Shown: positions 11,871-23,528, counted from the stretch's first letter. The stretch: DNA of 34,023 nt from Chara braunii (GCA_003427395.1 BFEA01000462.1:273337-307359); one strand, 5' to 3'. Made by a program: numbers and translations. The notes: generated from the letters alone by a model not told the origin.

Positions 11871-14185
11871 AAATTTTATAGGTTTTTTTGTCTGTTTTCG
11901 TTTATGTTAAAGGTTGATGTGTGTCAAATTTGGTATAATTTCGGCCATTGGAATTTCATCTGATGATATTTATGAAATTTCTCAAAATTTTTGAATTTGA
12001 ATGTTTGCTAAAAAAATTGTGAAAGTGCATTTTTGCCTTGTTGTTAGAAACTTCGTAAGAAACAATTTGAGCAACAGATCATGATGTTCCTAGAAAAGCA
12101 TATTTGGAATTACTAAAGCAACCTGTTGTTATAAAATCACAAACGCCTAAAGACGAAATAACAAATATGTAAAGTATACCTACATTAAGACTCGAGAGTA
12201 CTATATCATAATCAAAAGGTGTCACTAACCAAGCAACTAAACATTAATGTAATGACTGGAGTCATTATAAAGATGAATAAATTAGCACTACTTGTAGAAT
12301 ACGCTATTTTATCATTAATTTCAAACCATTTGTTAAAGGTTGTAATAACCCAAACAATCTTACCACATTTGAACATTTTCTACACTGCATAGAGATTATT
12401 ACTTTACGTTTATGCTAATTGTAATGGTATATAAGAATATATATTGACGATATATAGTAGTTAGTATGATATCCACTCTATCAATTGGTGGCAAGTTTGG
12501 TTAAAATGACATTTGGGTTTTGTTATAAATAACATGAGAAATTATATGAAAATTGATGCCTCAATTAACCGCCTATCCAAGACTCATGCATCAACTCCTT
12601 GACTCTAACGTCTACTTGTATTTATAAAGGACGTAGCCACATGCAGGTAATTCAGCTCACAAGCCAATAACAAAATTAGTTTATGAGAGTTTTACGCTCT
12701 GGTCAATATAACTATTACAACTTTTATCATGATGGGTGTTTAAACCTATGACATGTCAATTGCTTTGTTCGTGCTAGTCTGCATTTTCTAGTCCTTGAGG
12801 TACATAAATTTTTAACGAATGTACGCTACTCATGCCCATGCACTTACGATGATATCAGATCACTTGACGATTTCACCTAGCTATTGACAATATTCACAGC
12901 CTTCGTTGACAACAATGAAAGTTGACGACCACAACATGAGTGAAAAAGAATACACCAACAATTTCAGCACCAAAGGGTTCTAAACGTTTATATGAAATAT
13001 AGGATTGGTGGACGTACTTTATAGTTAGCTCGATAACATTGCACTTTTGTTCTAGCTATTGAATGCAATTTCTCTCGTAAGATTCTCTCATTCGTTAATC
13101 TTACCTTCCATGTCCACCCTACCTCTACTACAAGCAACGCTAATTATCGGTTAATTTGCCAAGCTGCCACCCGCTTTACTACCTGTCAAACGGACACATC
13201 TTAATCACTTGTTGCCTATGTTGTTATATGTCGTTTTCTTCACTTCGCTCTCACTAAAAAAAAAACAAGGGTTCGTGTTGATATCAATTGCAACAATTAT
13301 ACTTAAACATGCAAATCTCCACATAGCAAATGCAAACCAACATTATATGAGCACACTTAAAAAATGTATGAACTTTTAAAGCCTTCAATAATAAAGTTTT
13401 ATATAGATAAGTTTGGGTTGCTATAACCACCAAACAACTCAAAAAAAAATGTCTCTCTTTCCCTCCCTTTTATATCGTATTCACCCTCAAACCTTTCCCC
13501 TCTTCTTTAAATATATCCTTCCTCCTTATATCCTAACTGCTATCAAATCTCCCTCTTCTTTTCTTATTGTCTTCCTTGTTACTCACTCTCTTGCTTGATT
13601 AAGCTCTACAACTATGATGTCGAACACTGTTAAATACCTTATTGAATCGTCTTTCAACCTCATTTGGCGCTTGACCACAAAAAAACTGCAATAACGTTTT
13701 CACGGTAAGCTCCAATACAAACTTGTATTCTCAAACACTAGGTTTTATACTTGGTTGCAGGATTACAGTTTCCAACTTTGCACTATCACAAACTAGCTCC
13801 CTGACTTGCAGGTGACGCGTGTTTTTTTCTATATATAAAATTTACACTTACGTTTTTTAGACCAAGTTGTGCATGGGATGAGACTTACACACAGTTGATC
13901 GACTACACCTATCAACGTACGGGTCTTCCGAACCTATAGAGCTCATTGGTACAGATGGGTCTACAAGTCCTGTCGAATCTATTGTCAAAATGGACTACAT
14001 GACAAATTGTAGTATAGGGGACAATGAGACTCAATTATCGGATTGTGACGTAGAAGCAGAGACAACTGGAACTTTCATAATGTGTTCATGATTTCATAAT
14101 TATCCTAGTACATTTCAAAATGCTACCACAATTATAGTGTTTCATACCATCAAGGCAAGTTTATAATAGTTTATCTCCAACCGCT
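11871..14185. other. AT-rich sequence without recognised genes
   Basis: Stops are frequent in all frames and no domain is visible. The only longer frame (13413-13598, plus) is Ser/Pro/Phe-rich from a pyrimidine-rich stretch and is not a convincing gene. Confidence 0.4.
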
Positions 14186-14321
14186 AGTACTTGGCCCAGC
14201 CATCGACCCTTAAGAAAAAATAGAGTAGAAACATTTTTAGTCAGATGAATTTGGGCTCTTCTATAGTGGTCCGTACGTTTTCTAAAATTGTGGTTTGTTA
14301 ACGGACACGACTTTAGGAAGT

Positions 14322-14342
14322 ATTGGTGGTTAAACCACCAAT
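14322..14342. repeat. Near-perfect palindrome of the GGTGGTTTAA motif
   Basis: The arms ATTGGTGGTT and AACCACCAAT are separated by one A. Related GTGGT..ACCAC sequences occur at 25508-25519 and 27796-27808, and one-armed versions (CTGGTGGTTTAAG, CTGATGGTTTAAG) at 16157 and 15158. Confidence 0.7.
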
Positions 14343-14399
14343 ATCTCTGCCAGTGTTGGGAAATTACAATGTATTTGTCTGTCCCCGAAGAAATCGGTG

Positions 14400-15120
14400 G
14401 TGGGACCCAGGGTTGGCGAGTCCCATAAATCTTAGTTTTCTTTTCCCCGCACGTGAAAGAAAAAGGAAAAAAAAAAAACTCATGTACTGCGATGATGTCG
14501 GGCAGGCTAATCTAGGAGGCCGTGCTCACAGTCTTCCTCTTCAGAATGCATCCTACAACAAAGACGTTTACATTCTGAAACTTGTTTTTTTTTTTTTTAA
14601 TTTCTCGTTTGTTTATTATAAGGCCCCTGCTAATGAGGCAGGGCGGAATCCGTGATCTGCGCTGGCTGTGTTTCCTCAGAGGATTGTAACCTTGATGTAT
14701 CCAGCCATTTTCATGTCCAAATCCGTGTTTTTTTTTTTTTTTTTTTTCCTGTTTTTGAAATCTGACAATCTGAATCTGTGATCTGCTCGTGCTGTGTTCC
14801 CTCGGACGATTAAAACCCTCATCACATTGACACTTAGAGGAACGTATCCAACCATTTTCACGGTCGAATACGTGTTTCAATTTTTTTTTTTTTTTTTTTT
14901 TTTAATCTGACGACCTGGTCACGGGGCTGAGATGCCCTCACCGAGGGCACACTCACACTACCACTTCCAAGAATGTATACAACTGCAATCACGGCCAAAG
15001 CATTGTTTCCTTTTTTTTTTTTTTGAGTTTAATGGCCGCAACTTTTCTTTTATTTTTTTCCTTTTTTTTTCCTCTCCGTGAGAAATGGAGTGGCACCCAG
15101 GCTCGGAAAACTCAGAGCGC
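14400..15120. other. Spacer with several poly-T runs
   Basis: T-runs of 14-22 occur near 14584, 14729, 14880 and 15010, separated by diverged copies of a segment containing TCTGATCTGC, GTGTTTCCTC, and CCATTTTCATGTCC or CCATTTTCACGGTC (near 14651-14720, 14776-14870 and possibly 14925-15000). So this is an irregular repeat of roughly 125 bp on the plus strand. No gene. Confidence 0.45.
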
Positions 15121-15249
15121 AGTGAAATTCAGGTTCAGTAAAAGCAGGCTCGGAGGTACTGATGGTTTAAGTGTTATGTTTCTTTAGGAAGCATCTATAG
15201 GAACATGCAAATGTATACCACTTTGAGATAGTGTCAAGTCGACTTTATC

Positions 15250-15365
15250 AACATAAGCATAAGGATTTGCATCACCATACATATTTTTTTCAGCATAAGT
15301 ATAAAGATGTATACTGCATCACCATCACCATACATATTTTTTTCAGCATAAGTATAAAAATTCAT
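15250..15365. repeat. Short tandem repeat with ATCACCATACAT and CAGCATAAGTATAA words
   Basis: About 2.5 copies of a 42-52-bp unit: CATAAG.ATAA, then GCATCACCATACATA, then a T-run and CAG. The second copy also duplicates CATCAC. Confidence 0.75.
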
Positions 15366-16170
15366 ACTAGGTCGTAAATCTGGATATCCGGCAGACCAAT
15401 TTTATCCAGAGTTTTCAATCCGAATGAAATTTTCGGATCAATTCCGGATACGGAAAATCCGTCCCTGCACATAATACAGTTTTTTAACCGACAATAAAAA
15501 ACCCTAAAAAAATCTGAAAAAACCTATGTTGTTCATATCAACAATACAAACAATTTTTGGCTTGATATTTTAACAAATATGAAGATAAGAAAAAAAAACA
15601 AAAAATAAAAATAAAATTTCGATTTAAAAAATTATAAAATGAATTAAGCATCCCCCCTCTAAACCTTTTTATTCCCTATCTTACCCTCTTTTAGCCCTTT
15701 CATGCCCTATCAAGCTTTTCATGAAATAGGAACGTTGTTTTATTGTATTTTACATGCGCAATTTTTTTTATTTTTTTATTTTTAATTATCATCCGGTAAT
15801 TTGCCCAGATAATTCAATTGGATTATTCCGCCAAATAATTCATGCTACCTCGGATTTATATCATTAAACTGCCCATAATGATCCCAACCTTGCTCAAAAT
15901 GCAACTCGTCACGTATAAAATATATAATAAATCGATTGATGATAATATATTTCAATTGATATATTGACAACTAATAGATAAATCGAATTACATATAAATG
16001 ACTGTAATAACAATAAAATACATTTAATAAATTTAATTTTTCGAGGCTCAGCCTACCAAACCACAATTGCTCATCGCGCCAAAAAAAAAACAAAGTGCGT
16101 CACTTGCGGTTCGAAAAAGCTTGGCGCGAAGTGAGGTCCCTCAATGTCCGGGTGTACTGGTGGTTTAAGT

Positions 16171-16755
16171 ATGAATTTATATGAGCTATGATTTTTATTT
16201 AATATGTTTTTATAAAAATATTAAGAATCAGAGATGCGACAATGACAACTATTAAGAACAAGTTAGGGGCATGAAATAAAACGGGAAGATATAGTTTGAG
16301 ATTGGTAGAGTATTATAATTATCTTATAAAGTAAGCAATATAAAATCTAGCTAATTTCACAAAAAATAATAAGCATGAATAAATGCATATCTTCCCTTAT
16401 ACTCCTAAAAAAAATAGCGGTCCTCGAATGACGCATCGCGCGGGTCCAAGGAAAAAACAATGGGAGGTGGCACTGGTCAAGCGGGGGTTTTTTGGGACTT
16501 TTAAATTTTATTTTTTTACCTTTGTTTTGCATGCCTCGTGCCGTTCAGTTAGGGTATAGGCACGATGTGCTGGGAAACTTCCTTCTTTTTTTTGCATCAT
16601 TTTGTCTTGGACTGTGTGTTGATTCATGGGGTCCTAGTTTTCCCTTTTTTGTTCATGTTGTGGGTGGGCATTGTGCAAAATGTTTGAATACAAGTTCATA
16701 GCAACAGCCAACTATTAACGTGGTAAAACACATGCGGGACCCCGCTCCACCACTA
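16171..16755. other. Anonymous sequence
   Basis: No gene supported. The short frames at 16347-16532 (minus) and 16492-16701 (plus) lack recognisable features. Confidence 0.35.
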
Positions 16756-16759
16756 GTTG

Positions 16760-17505
16760 CATGGTAACTGGCGTTCGGGTCCGTCAGAACTGTCAACCCT
16801 AAACTACCAAACATTTGGCCCCGCCCTTGGAGACATATCCATGCGAACAAAAGTGCCCCCCCCAAAAAAATAAAGAGAACAATAACGAAAAAGAAATTAT
16901 GTTATGCAGAAATGTCAAAAAAACAAAAATGAAAGAAAACAATAACGAAAAGAAACTATGTTATGCAGAAAATAAACTAAACAACTTTTGCCTCATGGTC
17001 GGATCAAAATTTTTTATCAAATCGAAAATAATAAAAATAATCTTTATTTTATTTTATTTTTGATATTTTTGGGTGTGCTCTGCCAAAGGGTGGGCCACTC
17101 TCGTAGCCTATAATGTTTTTTTGTTTTACTTTAAATCACTAACTACTTAATTCATTGATTGGTTGATTGATTATTTAATAGAAAAAACAAACTTCGCACG
17201 TAAGTTTGTGTGAAACTTTTTTTTTTTTTTTTTTTTTTTTCTCATATACACACACACAAATACACACAAACACACACGCATATGAAAGCGGTTAAGAGGG
17301 GGAAAAAAACAGTGAGTGGTCGATCAAATTTTTACGTTGCGGTCTTTTGCAATTTTTTTTTTTGGGGGGGTGGGGATCAGCGAAATGCCCTGAAATTGTA
17401 TAGGCATGTACCCTACATGCTACACAGCTCACAAAAGAATAAATAAATAAAAAAATAGCTAGGAAGATTTTTATGCCCGTCCGGGCACTCAGGCATGCCC
17501 GACGT
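16760..17505. mobile_element. Diverged relative of the CAGGGTTACC element
   Basis: The left end (CATGGTAAC, then TGGCGTTCGGGTCCG) resembles the left end of the element at 18899 (CAGGGTTACC, then GGCGTTCGAG). The interior shares AAACTATGTTATG.AGAAAA and AAACTAAAC.AC, and also a block around GTGAGTGG..GA at 17312-17440. The right end is unclear, close to GCCCGTCCGGGC..GCCCGACG at 17476-17503. No transposase is encoded. Confidence 0.45.
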
Positions 17506-17797
17506 GTAAAAATAAAAACAATAATAATAAATTTATTATTATTGTTTTTTTTTGCCTTTCTGTGCTCTCCTTGAAGACCTTAAATCCGTTTTTTTTTTTT
17601 CATGTTTTGATAGTTGGCTTTCAAGGGTGGGAAGGGGGGTATAAGTTTGCTTTAAAGGGGTTGAGAGGGTTTAAAATGGGGTGTCACAGTGTGATTTTTT
17701 TTTTTTTTTTTTTTATCTCCGATTCGGTGAGAAATTCTTATGTGACCCTCAACCAAAAGTTATTTTTATTACAATTCTACACAATACATTTTATGCT

Positions 17798-17828
<31 letters not shown>

Positions 17829-18041
17829 GATGTTGAGGCTGGCCTCAACCCTTCCCCGGGGTCATGCTCGGTGGACACCCGAGCGTGTATCCGGGCACAA
17901 GTTGGGTGTCGGGGCGCCCAGGAAAACAACCTATTTTTTTTTGCCTTGAACTAATTTTTTTATGGATGCTAAACCGTATGAAGTTTGAACCTTCACGTTC
18001 CATCGGACACCCGAACGTTCACGTTCGGGCAGATAACCCTG
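17506..18041. repeat. T-run-rich segment with a third copy of the CAGGGTTA terminus
   Basis: T-runs interrupt the segment near 17590, 17694, 17802 and 17933. It then carries a GC-rich stretch with CCCGAACGTTC, ACGTTCGGGCAG and ATAACCCTG, ending at 18041. That end matches the right terminus of the element at 18899-19629 (CGAACGTTCGGTCAGGTAACCCTG in two parts). The left partner was not found, so this is a fragment. Confidence 0.4.
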
Positions 18042-18600
18042 ACTGCGCGGTGCATGTTTCCACATTATTGGAGAAGATTCATTTGCATTTTCACATGTAT
18101 TGTTTTCCTATTTTTTGTATGTGTTGTTTTTTTTTTGTTTTTTTTTTTTTAAGGGGAGGGCTGCTATACTCCGTACATTGAAAAAAAATAAAATATGGTG
18201 GTGCATTTTCGCATGTTCTAGCGAAAGATTTATCCTCATTTTCATTATGTTATAAGTATGTAAATGTTCACGTATTTGTTGTCTTCACTTTCGTAAATGA
18301 AGGATTTTTTGTCATGCCCTTAGTTAAAATTTTCGTACTTAGAAATGTTGCTACAAATATGCATTAGAAGGTGACAAATCTCTAACCTATGATGGCTCCA
18401 CAAGAAAACATCATGGCTCTACAAAAAAACATCATGGCTCATGAAATTACCCCTTGTAATTTTTTTATTGATCTATAAATTGTTTACAATGTCATAAGCT
18501 AATCTGGTTTATGGACTGTTTATCCTGATAATTTCATTTTTTTCCTTTCTAAAAGAGTTCGAATATTTTTTTTTATTCATTATAGTCGAATTAAAAGGTT
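18042..18600. other. AT-rich spacer
   Basis: No gene. CATCATGGCTC occurs as a short direct repeat at 18409 and 18430. Confidence 0.4.
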
Positions 18601-18715
18601 TGCATGTCGTCAGTATACATGGAAAGCTACGTAGCACCTTGTTCGCATTCGGAGACGAACCCGAACATGTTTGCCGGAATGCAAACTAGTGTCCAAAACC
18701 CTTCGAACTCGAACA

Positions 18716-18718
18716 TAA

Positions 18719-18762
<44 letters not shown>
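18716..18762. repeat. (AT)n microsatellite
   Basis: An almost pure run of AT dinucleotides. A second, shorter AT/AC-rich run at 18869-18898 abuts the left end of the neighbouring element. Confidence 0.95.
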
Positions 18763-18763
<1 letters not shown>

Positions 18764-18898
18764 AGTTTAAAAAAATCAAAAAAAAAAAAAAATCATGTAA
18801 AACAACAATACAAGAGACATTTTCTTTAAAGGCATGTTGAAATTTTTAGCCAAACGTGAGTTAGAAATAATATATATATATATACATATATATACACA

Positions 18899-19629
18899 CA
18901 GGGTTACCGGCGTTCGAGACGGGACGGGCGTTCGGCCGTTCGGGCCGAACGCGGACAAAAAAAAAATAAAAAAATAAAGAAAACAAAGTTTTCAAAAAAT
19001 TCCGAAACAAAACTATGTTATGGAGAAAAATAAACTAAACCACATTTGCCTGGGCACTACATCCAAATTATTTACCTAATTTGAATTAAAAATCCAATAC
19101 AGAAAATAACCACTATAATAAAAATAAGAAAAAATAAAAAGAGAATTAAAATGAGTAAGTGTGCCAGCACCTTTTCGATACCGCCATCTTTACCGATTTT
19201 TAATTATTTTTTGGCATTGACAAATGCCCTGAAAATTTACAGATATGTATTTTACATAATCAGTAACTCATTAAAAAGTTTTCAAAAATAATAATTTTTT
19301 TTAGGCCCCGAAATAAAGTGAAAACAAAAAGTTAAAAGTGAAAAAAAACAAAATAGTGAGTGGGCGAGCACGTTTTGACACCCCCATCTTTGACGATTTT
19401 TAACGTTTTTTTGGCTTAGCAGAATGACTTCAAAAGTTATTGGCGTATAGTTTACAGCATAGAGAACTCACAAAAAACAATTCAGAAAAAAAAAAATATT
19501 TTTAGGCCTCGAAATATTTTTTTGGCGGGGGCCGAACCTGGGAGTGTTCGGCCCCGGAACGGGACCCCGAACGCCCGAACGTTCGGGGGCCAGCCCGGGG
19601 GCCCCCGAACGTTCGGTCAGGTAACCCTG
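18899..19629. mobile_element. Non-autonomous hAT-like DNA element (MITE), 731 bp
   Basis: The left end reads CAGGGTTACC followed by GGCGTTCGAG. The right end, read on the opposite strand, is CAGGGTTACC followed by TGACCGAACG, so the first ten bases are an exact terminal inverted repeat. The flanking octamers TATACACA and TATGTATA differ only by transitions, compatible with a decayed 8-bp target duplication as made by hAT transposases. Subterminal regions are very GC-rich with many CGTTCGGG palindromes. The interior is AT-rich and contains two copies of a repeat of about 170 bp. No transposase is encoded, so it would have depended on an autonomous relative. CAGGG ends plus an 8-bp duplication point to hAT, but I have not shown this. 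Confidence 0.6.
19140..19485. repeat. Two tandem copies of an internal repeat of about 170-190 bp
   Basis: Copies at about 19140-19290 and 19330-19485 share GTGAGTGGGCGAGCAC-like starts, CCATCTTT.CCGATTTTTAA, TTTTTGGC, then AAATGCCCTGAAA- and ACTCA..AAAA-like blocks. A third, more diverged copy lies at 17300-17440 in the relative of this element. Confidence 0.6.
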
Positions 19630-21240
19630 TATGTATATATGTATTTACGAAAAAAAAATATGTTCGCCCAAATACATTCGCGAGTTGTTCACGCAAACGC
19701 GGAGGGGCGAGAACACGTTCATCATGCTACGCAGATGAAAAGTAAGTACGAGTCTATTTATATTTACATTCCCTTTCGTTTGCTTTAGAGTTTGAAAAGA
19801 AAGAGGTAACTAAGTTTCTTAATTAGGGGGTTCAACTTTTGTAGCATTGGACTTTTAAATGTTTACTTTGTAAGCTTGTCATTTGTGATGATCATTTTTT
19901 GGGTCAACGACTTATAGTTTTTCTTCTAAATCTATTATTTCTCACATGAAATCAATAAAAGTTTTATCCCTTGTAAACACATTATAGCAATGAAGTGTTT
20001 GTTAAGCCATATTTTGAGTCTGTGTCGTTTTCGGTGGGTACTAGTATTACAATTCTGGTAGAAGCATGCTTTTTGGAAGCATTTGCATCTATAATGTCGA
20101 TTATCATTTGGATCCACCCTACGAGTTTTTATTTTCACCCAGACGTTTAAAAAAAAAATTAACAACATGATATCATCCACCCCTGAAAGCTTCAATTATT
20201 TAGTAAGAGTATTGATTGAAGTGACGACTGTAATCAAAACTCTCTTAATCCCTTCATCTGAAAAGTTTGGAAAGAGGATTTGATAATATTCATGCATAAT
20301 TTTCAGCTCACGAGATTTTTGTACCAACCATGTGAAAATATAATTTGAATTTTTTTTTCCAGGGGCATTGACTGTATGACAACCCATGAAATAATTGGGT
20401 ATTACAACGTACTTGTGGAGTTTTAAACTTTCTTATTGAATATTTCATGAAACTTGGGTTCTATTAGTGTCTTTATGGGCCCAACATGCAACGAATGTAG
20501 ATTATACTTATTATTGACATTCAATATTTTTTTAACCATGATTACCAAACCTTGAGTGGTTGATATATAAACAAAAGAGAGCTTATCTCCCCATCCTCAC
20601 TCTATGGGGTCTATAAACCATTTTCTCTATTAAGGATGGTGCAATTCTCATTGGATGATATTTTTTTCCTCAGTCATTTCTTTTGTGATTCAATGTTATT
20701 GGCAGAACCACGCCTTTTTTCAATCACGAGTTATAATGAAGGTTCGAATTCATCTAGTGGTTATGAGCATATGCTTTTAGAGTCGTTCATTAGTAATTTG
20801 ACCTCTTGAGCTTCGATGTTGCCTTCTACAAACTAAAATTGTTTGACAGTGTCTAAGTTGATCGAAGTGATAGAGCCACATAATTTCTTTTTCGCATATC
20901 TTTGTTACTTTCTTTATCATGATTCATCAAAGGCGTTCGACTCTTGTTCTCCTTACCGCCATTCTAATGACTCTTCCCATGGACGATTGATTAACGACTT
21001 TTATGATTTTTGTTGTCTTTCATATACTTAATATTATTTTTTTTGCTACTCCTTCTGCTTTTTTATTGCTTATCTTTACTGTTTGTTTCCTCTTCTCTAA
21101 TCTCTTCTCTCATTCCACACTTTCTTCTCACTCCCCCCATTTCTCTTAAGGGTTCGTTCGCAAAAAAATGGTGGAGATATATGAGTTATCAATGTGAAGG
21201 GTTTGGCAGTTTGTAGTCTTTTTGTTTTTCTAGGTATTTT
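19630..21240. other. Anonymous AT-rich sequence
   Basis: No supported gene. Frames at 19935-20195 and 20196-20387 (minus) and 20843-21031 (plus) have no recognisable domain. A pyrimidine-rich stretch at 21030-21145 gives a Leu/Ser-rich frame that I attribute to composition. Confidence 0.35.
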
Positions 21241-21396
21241 GATATAGTTGTATGTTTAGAAACCTTTGCGGAAGATGTTGCCAACCTCTATTCGAAACTG
21301 GACTACCACATGGTATGAAGCTAAAGAATGAAGTAGAGGTGAAAAAAGGTTTCTCTCTGTTCTCTTCTCCTTCAATTTTTTCGCACGGGTTGTCAT

Positions 21397-21906
21397 ATGA
21401 ATCTTCGTACAATGGACAACGTTGTCGGGTTAATCGACCCGGATGCGCACCTAAAGTGCAGCGTTCACAAAGATCCTCCTGACCATATCATGCAGGGCGT
21501 AGCTTGGTACATTATAAACATTGAAGAGCGGGGTGTTGCTCCGACCGAGTGTGCCAACTATACTTATCGGGGATCTCTGCCACTGAACAGGGCAGCACAA
21601 GGCCTATAGCTGGTGCACTTGGCTGGAGTGGAACCCCACTCTTGCATGTTTACGACGTACCAAGCCACGTTCTGCGTGACACGGTCAGGAGGACCTTCGC
21701 GCGCGGTGCACTTTAGGTGCGTACGTGGGTCGATGCACCTGAAAAATTACACCATTGACCTTTGGCAAAGCTATAACAAGGGGAGACTAAGCCACCCGTT
21801 CACACGAGTCCAAGTTGGCCAAATAGTGTTTCAAGGCTCACAAGCTCACAGCTGCAGCCCCGCAAAGGGGGAGGAGTTAACGCCAAATGAAAACAAGAAC
21901 ACATAA
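21397..21906 (+). pseudogene. Unknown open frame of about 169 codons with one in-frame stop
   Basis: A 70-codon frame starting at ATG 21397 ends in TAG at 21607-21609. The same frame then continues open to 21906, giving about 169 codons in total. The stretch is clearly more GC-rich than its surroundings. The predicted protein has six scattered Cys (for example HLKC, PTEC, HSCMF, ATFC, HFRC, HSC) and no membrane segment or coiled coil. I do not recognise it. It could be a captured exon with a nonsense mutation, a readthrough or intron-containing gene, or chance. No TATA box or splice sites were convincing. Confidence 0.3.
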
Positions 21907-22047
21907 AGATAAACAAAAGAATAAATAGAACGAAGTGTTGACCTCATTGCATACATTAGGGACACATACTTCAGGCTCTAGATAACGTCACACTAAGCCC
22001 TGCATGTGGCAAGGACTTTGCCTCATGGCTGCACCCTCAAAAGGCCA

Positions 22048-22702
22048 TTTTGAATTCAGTCGCTCGGTATTTTCACTCTCGCTTGCGTTTCACCATGTCG
22101 TAGATGTACCGATTGAGACAACTTCATTGCTAGTCCATAATTATAGTATTGTACTCTCGTGTTTCAAGCGAAATTCGAGCTCATCTACATTTCGATAGTT
22201 CATAGAAGTACTGGTTGAGGTAGCCCCGTTGGCGCTCCAGACACTCAGTATTTAATTTACCTGCCTTCAACGGAAGTGAAACGCGGGTAAATATCTTAGC
22301 AGGTTATAAGTGTACTAATTGAGCAAGGCCCTTAGGAGTTGAGAGTCATAGCACTTCACTCATTGGCTTTGAGAAGGATTCAAACTCATGCCCATGTTTC
22401 AAGAGGGGTAAAATAGGTACCAAAGTTTCCTTTGACATCGCCCTACTCAGGCATGGGTTACGGGTTCAAGCCCCATCCCCCTCAACCACAATAAACTGAT
22501 TAACTCTATAAAGCTCATAGATGTAGTATTTTAATCGTCTGCTCCCATTGGAATTTGACCCAAGTCCGTCCAACAGAGTACCAACTGAGTCTAACCCATT
22601 GCCCATCTAGTAGTGTAATCGTCTATTCGCTCGCTTCTGATGTAATTCGAAGTTTTGCATGTATATCAACAGTTCAACGATGTATCAAATGAGTTAGGCA
22701 AG
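22048..22702 (-). repeat. Tandem array of tRNA-like modules, period about 104 bp
   Basis: On the minus strand, A-box-like motifs (consensus NCTCARTYGGTAC) lie at 22682-22700, 22578-22594, about 22415, 22312-22328, 22208-22224 and 22106-22122. Successive distances are 104, 163, 103, 104 and 102 bp. B-box-like motifs (RGTTCGAATTCC type) follow most of them by 30-60 bp: 22641-22654, 22550-22562, 22375-22388, 22271-22284, 22169-22182 and 22048-22062. After the B box a shared sequence like GACGATTAAAATACTA and then ATNTATGAGC recurs. The 163-bp gap contains an extra piece of about 59 bp. The tRNA cloverleaf itself is not preserved in these modules. Two further modules occur at 25555-25761 through duplication. 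Confidence 0.65.
22437..22495 (+). other. Extra T-arm-like sequence inside the tRNA-like array
   Basis: ACGGGTTCAAGCCCCAT, flanked upstream by GAGGGGT at 22403-22409 and downstream by CCCCCTC, reads like the T-arm and acceptor stem of a tRNA on the plus strand, with 6 of 7 acceptor pairs. The intervening D-arm and anticodon arm do not fold well, so I do not call a tRNA gene. Confidence 0.25.
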
Positions 22703-23528
22703 TCGATCTAGACCTAGTGACCGTTCCAAGGATGCAACCTTAACCCCAATTGTCCCACTACTATTACTGCCAGTGCCACAAGCCCTGCCCATATGCAGCC
22801 GAGCTCTCGCAAAGGCAGGTTTTTGCACGAAGGTAAACCACCAAACGGAAAAACGTAAAATAATCAAAAGAAAACAAATGAGTCAACAAGGAATCAACAA
22901 AAGAAAACGAACAATGGTAAAAAAAAGACAGACGATATACGACAAAACGATGACCCTTAATGTTGTCGTCGCTTAGTTACGATGCAATAACACTTTATCC
23001 TAATTAATTTTAGGCTTGTCGCTGCGACGCCGCATGAGGGCAATTAAGTGGTCGCGTGTTTGGTCTGCGTCGTATGTGTTAAAAATGTGAACAATTCCAA
23101 CAATGCAAACGGTCCTCAATACAATATACATTTTACAGATATTCTATCACAGGAAAAATTTTGAAATAATTTTTCTGCCGTTCTCTCTTTGTTATAGGAT
23201 TCCGATCAAGAATTGAAGTATACATGACAATTTGCCCCTATAATATAAATCAAAGCGAATATTACGTAATTTTGAATTATTTACACATGTTTTTATGGGA
23301 TGCATCATTACTACTTTGACAAATGGTTACTTCACCGAAATCTATAAGGGGACGATCAATTGGGTTGTAGTTTGTAAAACTTATAATTAAAAACTTTGAC
23401 CTTTTAATTTTTTTTTAAAAATGCACATTAGTGAACATTATTTAAAATAAAAACATAACTTCATACATTTTTTTTTTTTCGGGTAGCGTTGAAAAACAAA
23501 CCCCACCAGGGGAAATGTCAAGTGGTTC

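Noticed and set aside
11945-11990. CTGATGATATTTATGAAATTTC, which contains a CUGAUGA and a GAAA as in a hammerhead ribozyme core
   Set aside because: The seven bases between CUGAUGA and GAAA cannot form stem II, and no convincing stems I and III flank the core. It is a chance match in AT-rich DNA.
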